NCBI RefSeq assembly: GCF_004323735.1
Contig: NZ_CP036455.1
Coordinates: forward strand, 4,273,101 to 4,337,100
Source: Streptomonospora litoralis
GTDB lineage: Bacteria; Actinomycetota; Actinomycetes; Streptosporangiales; Streptosporangiaceae
Length of the DNA stretch: 64,000 nucleotides
Direction of reading: 5' to 3'
This document shows, in pieces, positions 26,416 to 35,352 of this stretch. A model generated the notes under the pieces. The model was not told where the DNA came from, ran no database searches, and was given only the letters and a program-made list of their open reading frames with translations. Positions within the stretch are counted from its first letter, which is position 1. Every line of letters begins with the position of its first letter. Made by a program: the position numbers and the translations under genes.

Positions 26416-27702
26416 CTACCCCGCCACTTCAGCGCCCGGTTCCGCGGTGCCCGCCGACTGCCCCCGGGCTGCGCGGAGCGCGGCGGTGTCCGGCCGCCGG
26501 GGCAACACCACCGCGACCCGGAAGACCCCGTCAGGGGTACTCCCGTGGGTGAGCCCACCGCCTAAGGCCTCGGCCCGGGTCGCCAGGTTCTCCAGCCCGC
26601 TGGATGAGCCGCCCGCACCGGGGCCGGATGTCGCCGACGCGCCGTCGTTGACCATCTCGGCCTCGACGTTCTCCTCCACCTCGCGAATGGTGATCGCGCA
26701 GTTCTCGGCCTTGCTGTGACGCAGCAGGTTCGTGGCCCCTTCGCGCAGGACCGTGGCGATCACCGTGCTCACCTGAGTGGGTAGGTGGCCGTACTCGGTC
26801 CGCATTCGCACCTGCACCCCGGCCGTGGTCAGTACCGCCCGCACCGATCGACACTCCTCCTCCAAGGAGAGGTTCCGATAACCGTCCGCGACCGAGCGCA
26901 CGTCGGCCAGTGCCTGCCGACCGATGTCCAGGATCTCGTTCACCTCTCCCTGGGCCCTGCCGTGGTGGCGCGGGATCAAGTGGTGGGCCAGCTCGGCCTT
27001 GAGGGTGAGCGCGGCGAGGCTGTACCCCAGCAGGTCGTGCAGGTCCCGGGCGAACCGGAGGCGTTCGCGCACGATGGAGGCCTCGGCGAGCGCGGTGCGC
27101 GCCTCGTGCAGGTCCACTACCATCTTGCGGAACCGGGTCAGCCCGAAGACGATCAGTCCGATCACCGCTGCCCGCAGAGGGGCGAAGAACAGCCCGCCCG
27201 GAGCGGTGGCCTCCACCGGGCTCAACGCGCCGTGGATGATGGCCACGGCGGCGATCACGGCGGCGAAGGCGGTCCAGGCCGCGGCAGGGGAGGAGAGCAC
27301 CAGGAGAACGCTTCCGGCGAGATAGCCGGGAACCCCCATCCACGCGTCCGGGAGCAGGGTTGAGGGGACCAGCACCAGCACGGCGTGTGCGGCAAGGGCG
27401 GCGTGTGCGGCCGCACGCCGGTCGGGGCGTCCGAACCAGAGGCCCACGAGAAGCTGCAGGATGAGCTGGAGCACCAGGCAGGTGATGACGGCGATGCTCT
27501 CCGCGAGGGTGAACGGTCGCGAGTAGGCGAGCTGGCACTGGGTGAGGAAGAAGCCGACCACGACCGCCGTGGACAGGGCCCAGGCGCTCCGGGGGGCCCC
27601 GCTTTCGGTGGCCGCGGCCGTATCGTCGTGGGCGGTGCCCGTCGTCGATTCTGGCGTACTCCCGCTCGTAGCGGGGTCGGCGGCGCTCGGACGGGTCGTC
27701 AC
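26416..27702 (-). CDS. DesK/NarX-type sensor histidine kinase, orphan
   Basis: 428 residues from GTG 27702, preferred because GAAAGGACC sits upstream. Five or six hydrophobic helices (residues ~45-210) are followed by a HisKA_3 phosphoacceptor (FARDLHDLLGYSLAALTLKA) and an HATPase_c domain with N-box REGATNLLRHS and G-box SGLENLATRAEALGG. No response regulator is adjacent. The nearest regulator of the right class is the RamR-like protein at 9.5 kb. It lies 131 bases upstream-strand of the candidate precursor, in the same direction, so it may belong to the YcaO locus. Confidence 0.87.
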   Translation of the reverse strand: MTTRPSAADPATSGSTPESTTGTAHDDTAAATESGAPRSAWALSTAVVVGFFLTQCQLAYSRPFTLAESIAVITCLVLQLILQLLVGLWFGRPDRRAAAHAALAAHAVLVLVPSTLLPDAWMGVPGYLAGSVLLVLSSPAAAWTAFAAVIAAVAIIHGALSPVEATAPGGLFFAPLRAAVIGLIVFGLTRFRKMVVDLHEARTALAEASIVRERLRFARDLHDLLGYSLAALTLKAELAHHLIPRHHGRAQGEVNEILDIGRQALADVRSVADGYRNLSLEEECRSVRAVLTTAGVQVRMRTEYGHLPTQVSTVIATVLREGATNLLRHSKAENCAITIREVEENVEAEMVNDGASATSGPGAGGSSSGLENLATRAEALGGGLTHGSTPDGVFRVAVVLPRRPDTAALRAARGQSAGTAEPGAEVAG

Positions 27703-28021
27703 GGCGTCGGTCCTTTCGTAAAGGTGATGTCCGCCAAGACCGCTCGCCGGTGTGGCCGTATTCGGATGTGCATGCATCGGCCAAGCGGGATGCGGGCCGC
27801 CGGAGTCCCGACAAAAGTATCGCGGTGGTCGGACATTCCGGAGAAGTGCCCCCCTCTTTCCCGCTGCAGGGGTCCGGCGGTCCGATTCGGGAACAATCCC
27901 CAGTACTCCAGTTGTAGATCGTGGTCTTCATGATCGGGCTGCTTGCCGACGGCGGTATCCAGCCCTGCGCATCTGAGCCTGATGGCGGTCCCGCTCGCGG
28001 GCCAGGGGGCCTCGGCAGTCG

Positions 28022-29242
28022 TTATAGTCCGAGCTCAGAAGGTGTCCTTCGCATGTTCAGAGGCGCCCGTGAGCGCTTCGCCGTGGGGAGTACCAGCCGG
28101 AGCCGGAAGCGACGGCCGGGCAGGTATTGGGCCGTCATCGTGCCGCCGAGCCGGGAAGCGCGCTCGGCCAGGCTCTGCAGCCCCTCGGCGAGTGGCGCCT
28201 TCCCCCCGGACGGCGTCTTGCCCGCCCCATCGTTGACGATCTCGGCGGTGACCGTGCCCGCCCCCTGCTCAACGGTGATCGTGCAGTTCCTGGCCGTGCT
28301 GTGGCGCAGCACGTGGGTGGCGCCCTCGCGCAGAAGCGTCGCCACCAAGGTGCCCGCCTGCGTCGGTATGTCCCGGTGGTCGGTGTGCAGGTCCAGCGCC
28401 ACACCGGCGGAGGAGAGAGCGGTGCGCACCGAGCGGCACTCCTCATCGAGCGAGAGGTCCCGGTAGTCGTAGCAGAAGGAGCGGGTGTCGGAGAGCGCCT
28501 GCCGGCCGATGTTCAGAATCTCGTTCAGTTCTGCCTGGGCACGATCGTGGTGGTGCGGCATCAGGCGATGGGCCAGCTCGGCCCTGATGATGATCTCCGA
28601 GATGCTGTGGCCGAGCAGGTCGTGCAGCTCGCGGGAGAACTGCAAACGCTCTCGGGCGACCGCGGCGGAGGCCAGGCGGTCTTGCGCCGATCGCATCCGC
28701 TCCACTGCGGTGTGTAGGTAGGAGACTCCGTAGACGGCCAGGCTCAGGTTGGTCGTGGCAACCGCGGTGTAGAAGGACACGGTCGGGTCGCTGGTGAGTA
28801 CGCCCTGCACCGCTGTGATGGCGGCGAGGGCGCCGGCGAAGGCGGCCCAGCCCAGCGGCCCGGGCAGCACCAGCAGGGCGCTGCCGGCGAAGAAGGCGGG
28901 CATGGCGATCCAGGTGGAGCCGTAGAAGCCGAGCGGGGCGAAAGCCAGCACCAGTTGGACGGCCAACGTCGCACGGGTCCGGCGGAATAGGTCCGGACGG
29001 ACGGCCCACCCGCAGTGCAGCATTTGCAGAGTGAACAGGGATGCCATGCAAATCGCGGCGACGGCGCGGGGCAGCAGATCGGGGTATCGAACGAGCACTT
29101 GGCCCAAGGACGCCAGGCACTGGCCGCCGAACACGGCCGCGGTGATGGTCCAGGCGAGCCGCGGCGGGATGACCCGTTCGGCGGAGGTCCCCGCGCCGTC
29201 ACCGCTCCGCTGCTTGTCCGCGGACTCACCGATCAGGGCCAC
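28022..29242 (-). CDS. Second DesK/NarX-type sensor histidine kinase, orphan
   Basis: 406 residues from GTG 29242 with TTGGAGG seven bases upstream. It is a clear paralogue of the kinase downstream: membrane part (~25-175), HisKA_3 motif FSRELHDLLGHSISEIIIRA, N-box REGATHVLRHS, and LQSLAERASRLGG. Both share the unusual block SLDEECRSVR/SLEEECRSVR between the domains, so they arose by duplication or by co-evolution with the same regulator. They are separated by about 320 bases. Two kinases without a cognate regulator in the neighbourhood is unusual for this family. Confidence 0.87.
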   Translation of the reverse strand: MALIGESADKQRSGDGAGTSAERVIPPRLAWTITAAVFGGQCLASLGQVLVRYPDLLPRAVAAICMASLFTLQMLHCGWAVRPDLFRRTRATLAVQLVLAFAPLGFYGSTWIAMPAFFAGSALLVLPGPLGWAAFAGALAAITAVQGVLTSDPTVSFYTAVATTNLSLAVYGVSYLHTAVERMRSAQDRLASAAVARERLQFSRELHDLLGHSISEIIIRAELAHRLMPHHHDRAQAELNEILNIGRQALSDTRSFCYDYRDLSLDEECRSVRTALSSAGVALDLHTDHRDIPTQAGTLVATLLREGATHVLRHSTARNCTITVEQGAGTVTAEIVNDGAGKTPSGGKAPLAEGLQSLAERASRLGGTMTAQYLPGRRFRLRLVLPTAKRSRAPLNMRRTPSELGL

Positions 29243-29462
29243 CAGCCTCCAATACCGGGCGCACGTCCGCCCGCTTCCGTAGAGCGGACGGATCTGACGC
29301 CGAAGAGCAAACTAGTATATAACTCCGTGAAGAGAAACCCTCGAATCGTGAAAGCGACACGTCCTTCAGGGAAGCTTTCGGTATTGGGATGCGGGATGCG
29401 GATAGCGCTCTCTCGCCGTAAGGAACAGTGAGGCTTTTTCACCATGAGAACCCAGTTCCCAG

Positions 29463-29514
29463 CAGGGGTGATTCAAAGTCGTTGATCGTCTCAGTTCTCG
29501 CCGGTCAGGCGAGC
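29463..29514 (+). repeat. Left arm of a perfect 52-bp inverted repeat
   Basis: These 52 bases recur exactly, inverted, at 29911-29962. The arms enclose about 396 bases including an ISAs1 transposase fragment. The right arm coincides with transposase coding sequence, so the left arm looks like an inverted partial duplication of it rather than a transposon terminus. Confidence 0.9.
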
Positions 29515-29743
29515 CCGATGAGATCGAGCGGGCGGGTGGAGCACGCGTAGGAGACCCACCGGATCGCATCCAGGGCTGATTCGAAGTCGTCTGGTGAGAG
29601 CGATGAAGCAGGTCACGGCATCATGACGATCGCGGCAATCGGCCGACATACAACAACGGAGCTATGTAGAAGCGGGGGGACATCACTCTCCGGCTCCACA
29701 GGAACTCCGTTGCCCCACCAGTCTGCCCACGCCCCCGGTCCCC

Positions 29744-30055
29744 GTGGCAGACGAGACCAGCGAGATCGCCGCCGTACAGGACCTGCTGGGCCCCATCGAC
29801 ATCGGCGGGGCCGTGGTCACCGCCGACGCGCTGCACACCCAGAGGGCCACCGCCCGCTACCTCACCGAGCAGCGCGGGGCCGACTACACCCTCACGGTCA
29901 AGCGCAACCAGCTCGCCTGACCGGCGAGAACTGAGACGATCAACGACTTTGAATCACCCCTGGCCGAGCACGAGGTCCTCCACACCGCCGCAGCCGTCCC
30001 AGAACTCACCCTGGAAACCAGCTAACCCACTGTCCACGAAACCCGGGGCTTGACA
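29744..30055 (+). pseudogene. ISAs1-family transposase, central and C-terminal fragments
   Basis: From GTG 29744 the frame reads VADETSEIAAVQDLLGPIDI, then VVTADALHTQRATARYLTEQ and RGADYTLTVKRNQ. This is the core of ISAs1/H-repeat transposases including the TADALH aspartate. It stops at 29918-29920. A second frame from about 29948 gives the C-terminus (ending LTLETS, stop 30023-30025), followed by the inverted element end CCCGGGGCTTGACA at 30042-30055. Sequence between these parts has been deleted. It complements the 7.5-kb copy, which keeps the N-terminus. Confidence 0.8.
29911..29962 (-). repeat. Right arm of the perfect 52-bp inverted repeat
   Basis: Exact reverse complement of 29463-29514. 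It spans the premature stop of the ISAs1 fragment (29918-29920) and continues into the region encoding the transposase C-terminus. Confidence 0.9.
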
Positions 30056-30166
30056 TACCAAGCGACCGTGACGGGGATGTTCTACTCTCCCCGGCGAAAC
30101 GCGGGTCTCGTCCGGCCCGCTATCCCCGATGGGTGTACTGCGCAGACAGGGTTATCCGGTGACTTT

Positions 30167-31423
30167 TCAGGTCTTTGCGGCAGGGGTCGGTGCCTCGGCG
30201 GGATCGGCTGCCCGTCCTTCGCGGATCGTGGCCGCCAGCACCGCTGCGACCAGCAGCACCACGGCGCCGCTGGCGAAGGAGGCGGCGTAGGAGTCGGTCG
30301 CCTGGCGTAGCAGGCCGCCGAGGAAGACTCCGGCGCCCGCGGCGAGCTGGTGCAGCAGCCATGCGGAGCCGAGGATGCCGCCCATCGCCCCCGCACCGAA
30401 GCGGTCGGCGATCACGCCGGTGGTCAGCGGAATCACCGGGAAGGACGACACGCCGAACAGTACGACTCCGAGGACGAGCAGCGGAATGCTGTCGGCGAGG
30501 GCGAGGACGGCGAATCCGGCCGCGCGCACCAGGTGGAGCGCGATCAGCGGTCGGCGCTTGCCCCAGCGGCGCGCGGCCCACTGCCCGCTCGCCCACATGG
30601 AGGCCGCACTGCATACCGCGACCAGCGCCATCAGCCATCCGCCGACCGAAGCCGATCCGCCCAGCTCCACGGCGAACTTGGGCATGTGGGTAGTGAACAT
30701 GTACAGCGAGTAACCGCAGCCGGCGAAGCTCAGGCTGGTCAGCCAGAACTGCCCGTCCGCCAGTGCCTGGCCCATGCGGGCGCCCGCGGCCGGAGGCGCC
30801 GCCGCGGCCGGCGCCCCGTCGGGCCGCTGCCCGACGTCAGCGGGATGGTCGCGGGAGCCGAACCAGATGACCGGAGCGACCAGGGCGAGCATCACAGCGC
30901 CCAGGACCGGGAAAGCCGCGCGCCACCCGGGCCCGGCGATCAGTACGCCGGCGAGGGGGAGCAGCAGGAGCTGGCCCGCGTTGATCCCCATCGAGCTGCG
31001 CGCCAGCGCCTGCGGGCGCCCGCGCACGTGCCAGCGGGCGACCAGCACCGACGCGGGCATCGAGCTGCACCCGGCGAAGCCGATGGCCGCGGCTACGCCG
31101 GCCAGGAGAACGAACTGCCACACCTGCTGGACCCCGGCCAGCAGGACGAACGAGACGCCCATCAGCGCCGCGTTGGCCGTCATCACCGTGCGGGGGCCGA
31201 ACACGTCGATGAGGCGCCCCATCACCGGCTGCATCAGACCCCACACGATCATGTTGACCGCGACGGTGCCGCTGAGCACGTCGAGGCCCCAGCCGAACTG
31301 CCGCGTCAGAGGGGCGAAGAACTGGCCGTAGGCCAGGTTCAGTCCGAAAGCGCCGGTCAGAGAAGCGAAGGCGACCGCAACGATGCGCGGCCCGAGGAAC
31401 GGTCGTGTGTGCTCCCGTGCCAT
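30167..31423 (-). CDS. MFS transporter (12 TM, OFA/monocarboxylate-like)
   Basis: 418 residues; ATG 31423 has GAGGAG six bases upstream. Twelve hydrophobic helices are evident with a Pro/Ala-rich central loop near residues 200-225. Features such as AFGLNLAYGQFFAPLTRQFG at the start and MGRLIDVFGPRTVM (motif A-like) resemble the oxalate/formate antiporter and monocarboxylate branch of the MFS. It is divergent from a CGNR zinc-finger protein with 107 bases between starts, which may control it. The substrate is unknown. Confidence 0.85.
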   Translation of the reverse strand: MAREHTRPFLGPRIVAVAFASLTGAFGLNLAYGQFFAPLTRQFGWGLDVLSGTVAVNMIVWGLMQPVMGRLIDVFGPRTVMTANAALMGVSFVLLAGVQQVWQFVLLAGVAAAIGFAGCSSMPASVLVARWHVRGRPQALARSSMGINAGQLLLLPLAGVLIAGPGWRAAFPVLGAVMLALVAPVIWFGSRDHPADVGQRPDGAPAAAAPPAAGARMGQALADGQFWLTSLSFAGCGYSLYMFTTHMPKFAVELGGSASVGGWLMALVAVCSAASMWASGQWAARRWGKRRPLIALHLVRAAGFAVLALADSIPLLVLGVVLFGVSSFPVIPLTTGVIADRFGAGAMGGILGSAWLLHQLAAGAGVFLGGLLRQATDSYAASFASGAVVLLVAAVLAATIREGRAADPAEAPTPAAKT

Positions 31424-31530
31424 CCCGATCTCCTCAAATTAATGTTTTGATGTCCATGTCTCCATTAGCATCTCCGGGTGCAGCTTTCCACGGATCGGCA
31501 ACGGGATCAAGGTGCAGCTAGCATTAGCTC

Positions 31531-32163
31531 ATGGAGGCCAGTCGAGGATCCCCGCAGCTGGGTACGAACGTGCCGCTCAGCGGCGAACCGCTCGCCCTGG
31601 ACCTGGTGAACACGACGTTCATCGACGGAGGGCTGCGCGGCCGGCTCGTCGACGTGCTCGTCGAACCACTCCAGCTGGACCGCTGGTTACGCGAGCACGC
31701 AGAGGCATTCGATCCGGGCCTGTATGCGACCGTGTCCGCCGCTCGCAGCACGCCGGACCAGCTCGCAGCGTTCCGCCGACTGCGGCAGGCGCTGCGCGAC
31801 TGCCTGGAGGCGGTGACAGCCGACCGAGTCCCTCCGGAGGACGCCCTCGCCGCGGTCAACCGGCACGCCCGCGACGCCGCCCACTGGAGCGAACTCCTCG
31901 CCGACGCCCCCGTCACGGCGGTGCGCCGGTGGCAGACGGCCGACTCGATGCGGGTCGCCGCCGGAGAGATCGCCTCCAACGGCATGGCCGTGATGACCGG
32001 TTCCCTGCGGAGTCGGCTACGCGCGTGCCAGGCGCCCGGGTGCATTCTGTTCTTCGTGAAGTCACACCCCCGCCGGGAGTGGTGCAGCCCGGCCTGCGGG
32101 AACCGCGTGCGGGTGGCCCGGCACGGCCGGCGCCGACGCCATGACCCGGACGGCCGGAACTGA
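31531..32163 (+). CDS. CGNR zinc-finger / ABATE-domain regulator
   Basis: 210 residues. The N-terminal ABATE domain (GEPLALDLVNTTFIDGG, residues ~18-130) is a putative ligand-binding module. The C-terminal zinc finger reads CQAPGCILFFVKSHPRREWC then SPACGNRVRVARH, with the family's Cys4 pattern and CGNR motif. These proteins are thought to be stress-linked transcription regulators. It is divergent from an MFS transporter; CATTAGC repeats in the 107-base gap (around 31472 and 31520) are candidate binding sites. Its 3' end lies directly beside the broken end of the conjugative element. Confidence 0.88.
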   Translation: MEASRGSPQLGTNVPLSGEPLALDLVNTTFIDGGLRGRLVDVLVEPLQLDRWLREHAEAFDPGLYATVSAARSTPDQLAAFRRLRQALRDCLEAVTADRVPPEDALAAVNRHARDAAHWSELLADAPVTAVRRWQTADSMRVAAGEIASNGMAVMTGSLRSRLRACQAPGCILFFVKSHPRREWCSPACGNRVRVARHGRRRRHDPDGRN

Positions 32164-32239
32164 GTCGGCGGGGTCCGCCCTGTCGGACGCGCGCGTGTCA
32201 CGCCCAGGCGGGCAGGTGTGGTAACGCGGCTTCGGGGCG

Positions 32240-32471
32240 GCAGTGCGGCGGCTGCGGGCCGCACCGAGTGGGCGGCGACGGTGCAGCGGCCGGGGTAGGT
32301 GAGCAGGGGTTCGGCCCACCCGGCGCCGACATCGCGCGGGTAGCCGGTCACGATCAGGGTCTGGGTCCAGGTGTTGTCGATGGTGAGCCGGCGCGGCCCG
32401 ATCTCGACGGCGGGCCCGCCCAGGCGCCCAGAGCCCAACGGGTGTGCCAGGCGGTGCAGCAGCTGCTTCAC
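32240..32471 (-). pseudogene. VirB4/TraC-like conjugation ATPase, truncated N-terminus
   Basis: GTG 32471 overlaps the upstream stop by four bases. The first ~75 codons look genuine (VEIGPRRLTIDNTWTQTLIV, then WAEPLLTYPGR), the typical N-terminus of actinobacterial VirB4-type ATPases encoded after a PrgI-like protein. Beyond about 32240 the frame stays open to 31524, but only because it runs antisense to the CGNR gene. The whole ATPase domain is therefore missing. This marks the left deletion end of the element. Confidence 0.7.
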
Positions 32472-33382
32472 ATCGCCTCCTCGGCGATATCGGTTCCGGG
32501 GTGGGTCGCGGGGTCGGGGTCGGGGTGGAGGCTGTCGTGCAGGTAGGCCCACACCTGCTCCCCGTTGCACACCCGGGCCCGCAGGCCCAGCGCGCCGAGT
32601 TGGGTGGTGACGTCCTCGGCGCGCTCCGCCAATCCGCCCCCGTGGGAGCCGGTGGCGGTGAGCACGAGCAGCAGGTGGCGCTGCAGCAGCTCCCGGTCGG
32701 CCTGCAGCCGGGCCAGCCACACGGCGTGGTCGCGGGCGGCCTGCTCCAGGTCGGGGTGGGCCAGCGCGGGCGCCCGCTGCCCCAGCAGGTCGATGAGCGG
32801 GGTGAGGTCGTGGCGCCGGGCGCGCACCAGGATCTGGGCGGGCTCGGTCAGGGTGTGCAGGACGCCGGCGAAGGCGCCGATGGCGGCGTCCTGCTCACCG
32901 GAGGAGGCCAGGGCGAGGTTGAGGGTGGAGCACTCCACCATCACCGCGTGGCGCTCGCCCAGGTCGATGGTGCCGTCCTCGCCGATGGCGCGGGCGGGCA
33001 GCCGCAGCGGCGCCAGGGCGGGGTGGCGGCCCTGTGTCGGGGCCCAGGCGGGCAGGTGCCGGATGCCGCCGGGGGCGCCCACCCGGCGTTTCGGTGCGCG
33101 CCACCACCGCAGTCCGGCCCAGGCCAGGGCATCCAGGCTGAGGCCGTCGCGGTGGCCGGCCACCACCGCCACCCCGGTGCCCACGAGCGGGGCCACGGCC
33201 AGGCCCAGGGCCCACAGCGGCAGATGCGGGCGCAGCAGCCACAGCAGCCCCCAGGCGGCCAGCGCCAGCGGGGCCAGCAGGAGGAGTTGGCGGGCTGAGA
33301 GCCCGGCGATGAGGGGGGCGGGCCGGTCGATGTCGGCGGGGATCTGGGTGCGCCAGCGGGTCCCGGTCTCGGTCGTGCTCAC
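32468..33382 (-). CDS. PrgI-family / SCO6880-like conjugal transfer membrane protein
   Basis: 304 residues from GTG 33382, preceded by AAAGGAC and overlapping the upstream TGA by four bases. Two hydrophobic helices at residues ~30-75 (LLLLAPLALAAWGLLWLL; LALGLAVAPLVGTGVAVV-like) are followed by AGLRWWRAPKRRVGAPGG, typical of PrgI-like proteins. The rest is a soluble domain (residues ~100-300) resembling the SCO6880 family that precedes VirB4 in actinobacterial type IV secretion loci. Probable role: inner-membrane component of the conjugation channel. Confidence 0.8.
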   Translation of the reverse strand: MSTTETGTRWRTQIPADIDRPAPLIAGLSARQLLLLAPLALAAWGLLWLLRPHLPLWALGLAVAPLVGTGVAVVAGHRDGLSLDALAWAGLRWWRAPKRRVGAPGGIRHLPAWAPTQGRHPALAPLRLPARAIGEDGTIDLGERHAVMVECSTLNLALASSGEQDAAIGAFAGVLHTLTEPAQILVRARRHDLTPLIDLLGQRAPALAHPDLEQAARDHAVWLARLQADRELLQRHLLLVLTATGSHGGGLAERAEDVTTQLGALGLRARVCNGEQVWAYLHDSLHPDPDPATHPGTDIAEEAM

Positions 33383-35352
33383 TGGTCGTCGTCCTTTCGG
33401 CGGTTGGTGCGGCGCGGCGCTTGGGGGCGGGGGCGGGCGGGTCCGTCGCGCGGGTTGGGTGCGGGCCGACGGCGCGGCGCCGCAGGATCCGGCTCCGGTT
33501 CCGGGCTGGAGGAGGCCGCCGGGGTGCGGCGTTGCGGTGCGGCGAACAGCGACTGCTGGCCGCGCCCGGGCCGGCGCGGCTCCTGCTGGGGGTCGTGGCC
33601 TTCCACCTCGCCCCACCGCTGGGTTCCCCGGCGCGGCGGTGGCGGGGGCTTGGCGGCGCGCGGCGGACCCGGCCGGCGCGCCGAGGTTGGCGGGCGCGGG
33701 CCGGGAAACAGGGGCTGCTGGCCCCGCCCCGCCCGCGGCGGCTCTTCGGGCCGGGCGGGCGGCGTGTCGCCCCACCGCTGGGTGGAGCGGTTGCCGGAGA
33801 CCCGGGCCGGTGGCGGGGTCGGCAGCACCCCTTGGCGCCAGCGCCGCGGCCCGGGAAACAGCGACAGCTGCACGGGACGGCCCTCGGGCTCGGATGCGGG
33901 CATGGAACCTCCCTGACGGTTCGCCCCTGTGGTCGGGCGCGCGGCGGCTCCGGGCGGGCGCACCGGCGAGCTCGGGTGCGATCCACTCGGGTGGGGATGT
34001 CGGAGCGCGCCCCGAGCAGCAGCCGCGCCCCGTTCGCCGGAACCGCTGCCGGGCGCGCCGCTCGCGGTGGTGCTGCGCCCGGCTGCCGCTGAGGCGCGTG
34101 TTCCTTTCGCCGCGGCCCCGCGGGAGCCCGCCCGGCCCGCCGGGCCGGGTCCGCGCGGTGGCGGGCGCCGCCCGCCACCGGACGCCCCCGCACCACCACC
34201 GCCGCCGCCGCGGCGCATCGCCCCCGCGGCAGCACCGCCGCTGCCGCGGCCGGGCAGCACCTTGCGGAACACCAGCGCCATCACCGCCGTGCGGGCCGCC
34301 GAGGCCAGCGGGGAGGAGCCCACGTTGGGCCGCCACACCAGGTGGAACACCCAGAACGGCACCCGCACCTGCAGATACAGCAGCGTCAGAAACAGCGCGA
34401 TGGTGACCAGGCCCTGGCCGCCGCCCTCGACGACGTGGACCTCGCCTTGGAAGATGACGCGCATGAACGCCGTGAACGCCAGGCTCTGGGCGATGGGCAC
34501 CGCCAGCAGCCCGGCCATGCACCGCCACCACAAGGACGCCAGCCGCTGGGTGTAGGGCAGGGCGTGAAACGCCAGCAGCAGCGGGGCGGCCACCACCAGA
34601 GTGACGGCCATGACGATGCGCACCGCCTCGATCACGCACCACACCACCAGCAGCACCACCAGGGCCACCAGCAGCAGGATCACGAACAGCGTCGCATCGA
34701 CCACCAGCGTCGACAGCCGGTCGTTAAACCGCTGCGCGGCCCGGTCGGCGTCGATGCCCAGCGCCGCAACACCTGCGGCGATGCCGTTGGCGCCGCGGAT
34801 CATCTCCTCACAGATCCACAGCGAGGCGTGGGCGGCGACGAAGCCGACCACCAGCCGGGGCAGGATCTCGCGGGCCGAATACCGCTGCTGCAGGCTCTGG
34901 TGGCACAGGACGGCCACGCCGCCGGCCAGGATCGCCAGGACGTAGAGCACGCTGGTGGCCTCCAGCACCCCCTGCCACAGGGTTTCCATGCCGCCGGTGG
35001 GCCGCGGGGTGTGGAAGGCGCGCGAGCCCAGCCAGCCCATCAGCGGTTCCAGCGACTGGACGACCAGGTCGTAGAACCAGTTGGTGACGTGGCAGCTCAC
35101 CTCGAGCGCGCCGCAGTCGGCGAACTCCTCCGGCACATCCAACCCCCCGCCACCGCCGCTGCTGTCGCCACCGTCGCCGCTGCTGTTGTCGCCGCCACCG
35201 GGGCCCGAACCCGGCTCGGGTTCTTCGGGCGGCGGGGCGGGCGAGGGGCTCGGTGACGGGTTAGTCGGCGGCGCGGCGGGCGGGCTGGGCTCGACCCCGG
35301 TTTCGGGCTCGGGCGGGCGCGGCTGCGCGGGCAGGAGGGCCACGGGGCTCAC
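33379..35352 (-). CDS. TrbL/VirB6-like conjugation channel protein with long low-complexity tail
   Basis: 657 residues from GTG 35352, overlapping the pilin-like gene by four bases. After a Pro/Ser/Gly-rich N-terminus there are at least six hydrophobic helices (residues ~125-370; for example ILLLVALVVLLVVWCVIEA). This suits the polytopic VirB6/TrbL subunit. The last ~250 residues are Gly/Arg/Pro-rich. The final 174 contain three related units, QLSLF, QQPLF and QQSLF, two of them near a repeated QRWG motif. An internal ATG with a strong ribosome site (33903) suggests this tail may also be made as a separate protein, or was once a separate gene. Confidence 0.8.
   Translation of the reverse strand: MSPVALLPAQPRPPEPETGVEPSPPAAPPTNPSPSPSPAPPPEEPEPGSGPGGGDNSSGDGGDSSGGGGGLDVPEEFADCGALEVSCHVTNWFYDLVVQSLEPLMGWLGSRAFHTPRPTGGMETLWQGVLEATSVLYVLAILAGGVAVLCHQSLQQRYSAREILPRLVVGFVAAHASLWICEEMIRGANGIAAGVAALGIDADRAAQRFNDRLSTLVVDATLFVILLLVALVVLLVVWCVIEAVRIVMAVTLVVAAPLLLAFHALPYTQRLASLWWRCMAGLLAVPIAQSLAFTAFMRVIFQGEVHVVEGGGQGLVTIALFLTLLYLQVRVPFWVFHLVWRPNVGSSPLASAARTAVMALVFRKVLPGRGSGGAAAGAMRRGGGGGGAGASGGGRRPPPRGPGPAGRAGSRGAAAKGTRASAAAGRSTTASGAPGSGSGERGAAAARGALRHPHPSGSHPSSPVRPPGAAARPTTGANRQGGSMPASEPEGRPVQLSLFPGPRRWRQGVLPTPPPARVSGNRSTQRWGDTPPARPEEPPRAGRGQQPLFPGPRPPTSARRPGPPRAAKPPPPPRRGTQRWGEVEGHDPQQEPRRPGRGQQSLFAAPQRRTPAASSSPEPEPDPAAPRRRPAPNPRDGPARPRPQAPRRTNRRKDDDQ
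33901..33913 (-). promoter_or_regulatory. Strong internal ribosome site and start inside the TrbL-like gene
   Basis: GGGAGG (33913-33908) lies four bases before an in-frame ATG (33903-33901) that would start MPASEPEGRPVQLSLF. The resulting 174-residue product shares the TrbL-like frame and stop at 33379. Such a perfect site inside a coding region is unlikely by chance. Confidence 0.6.

Noticed and set aside
31524..32240. Continuation of the VirB4-like frame through the CGNR gene
   Set aside because: It is the reverse strand of a clear CGNR protein; conjugation-type sequence ends near 32240.
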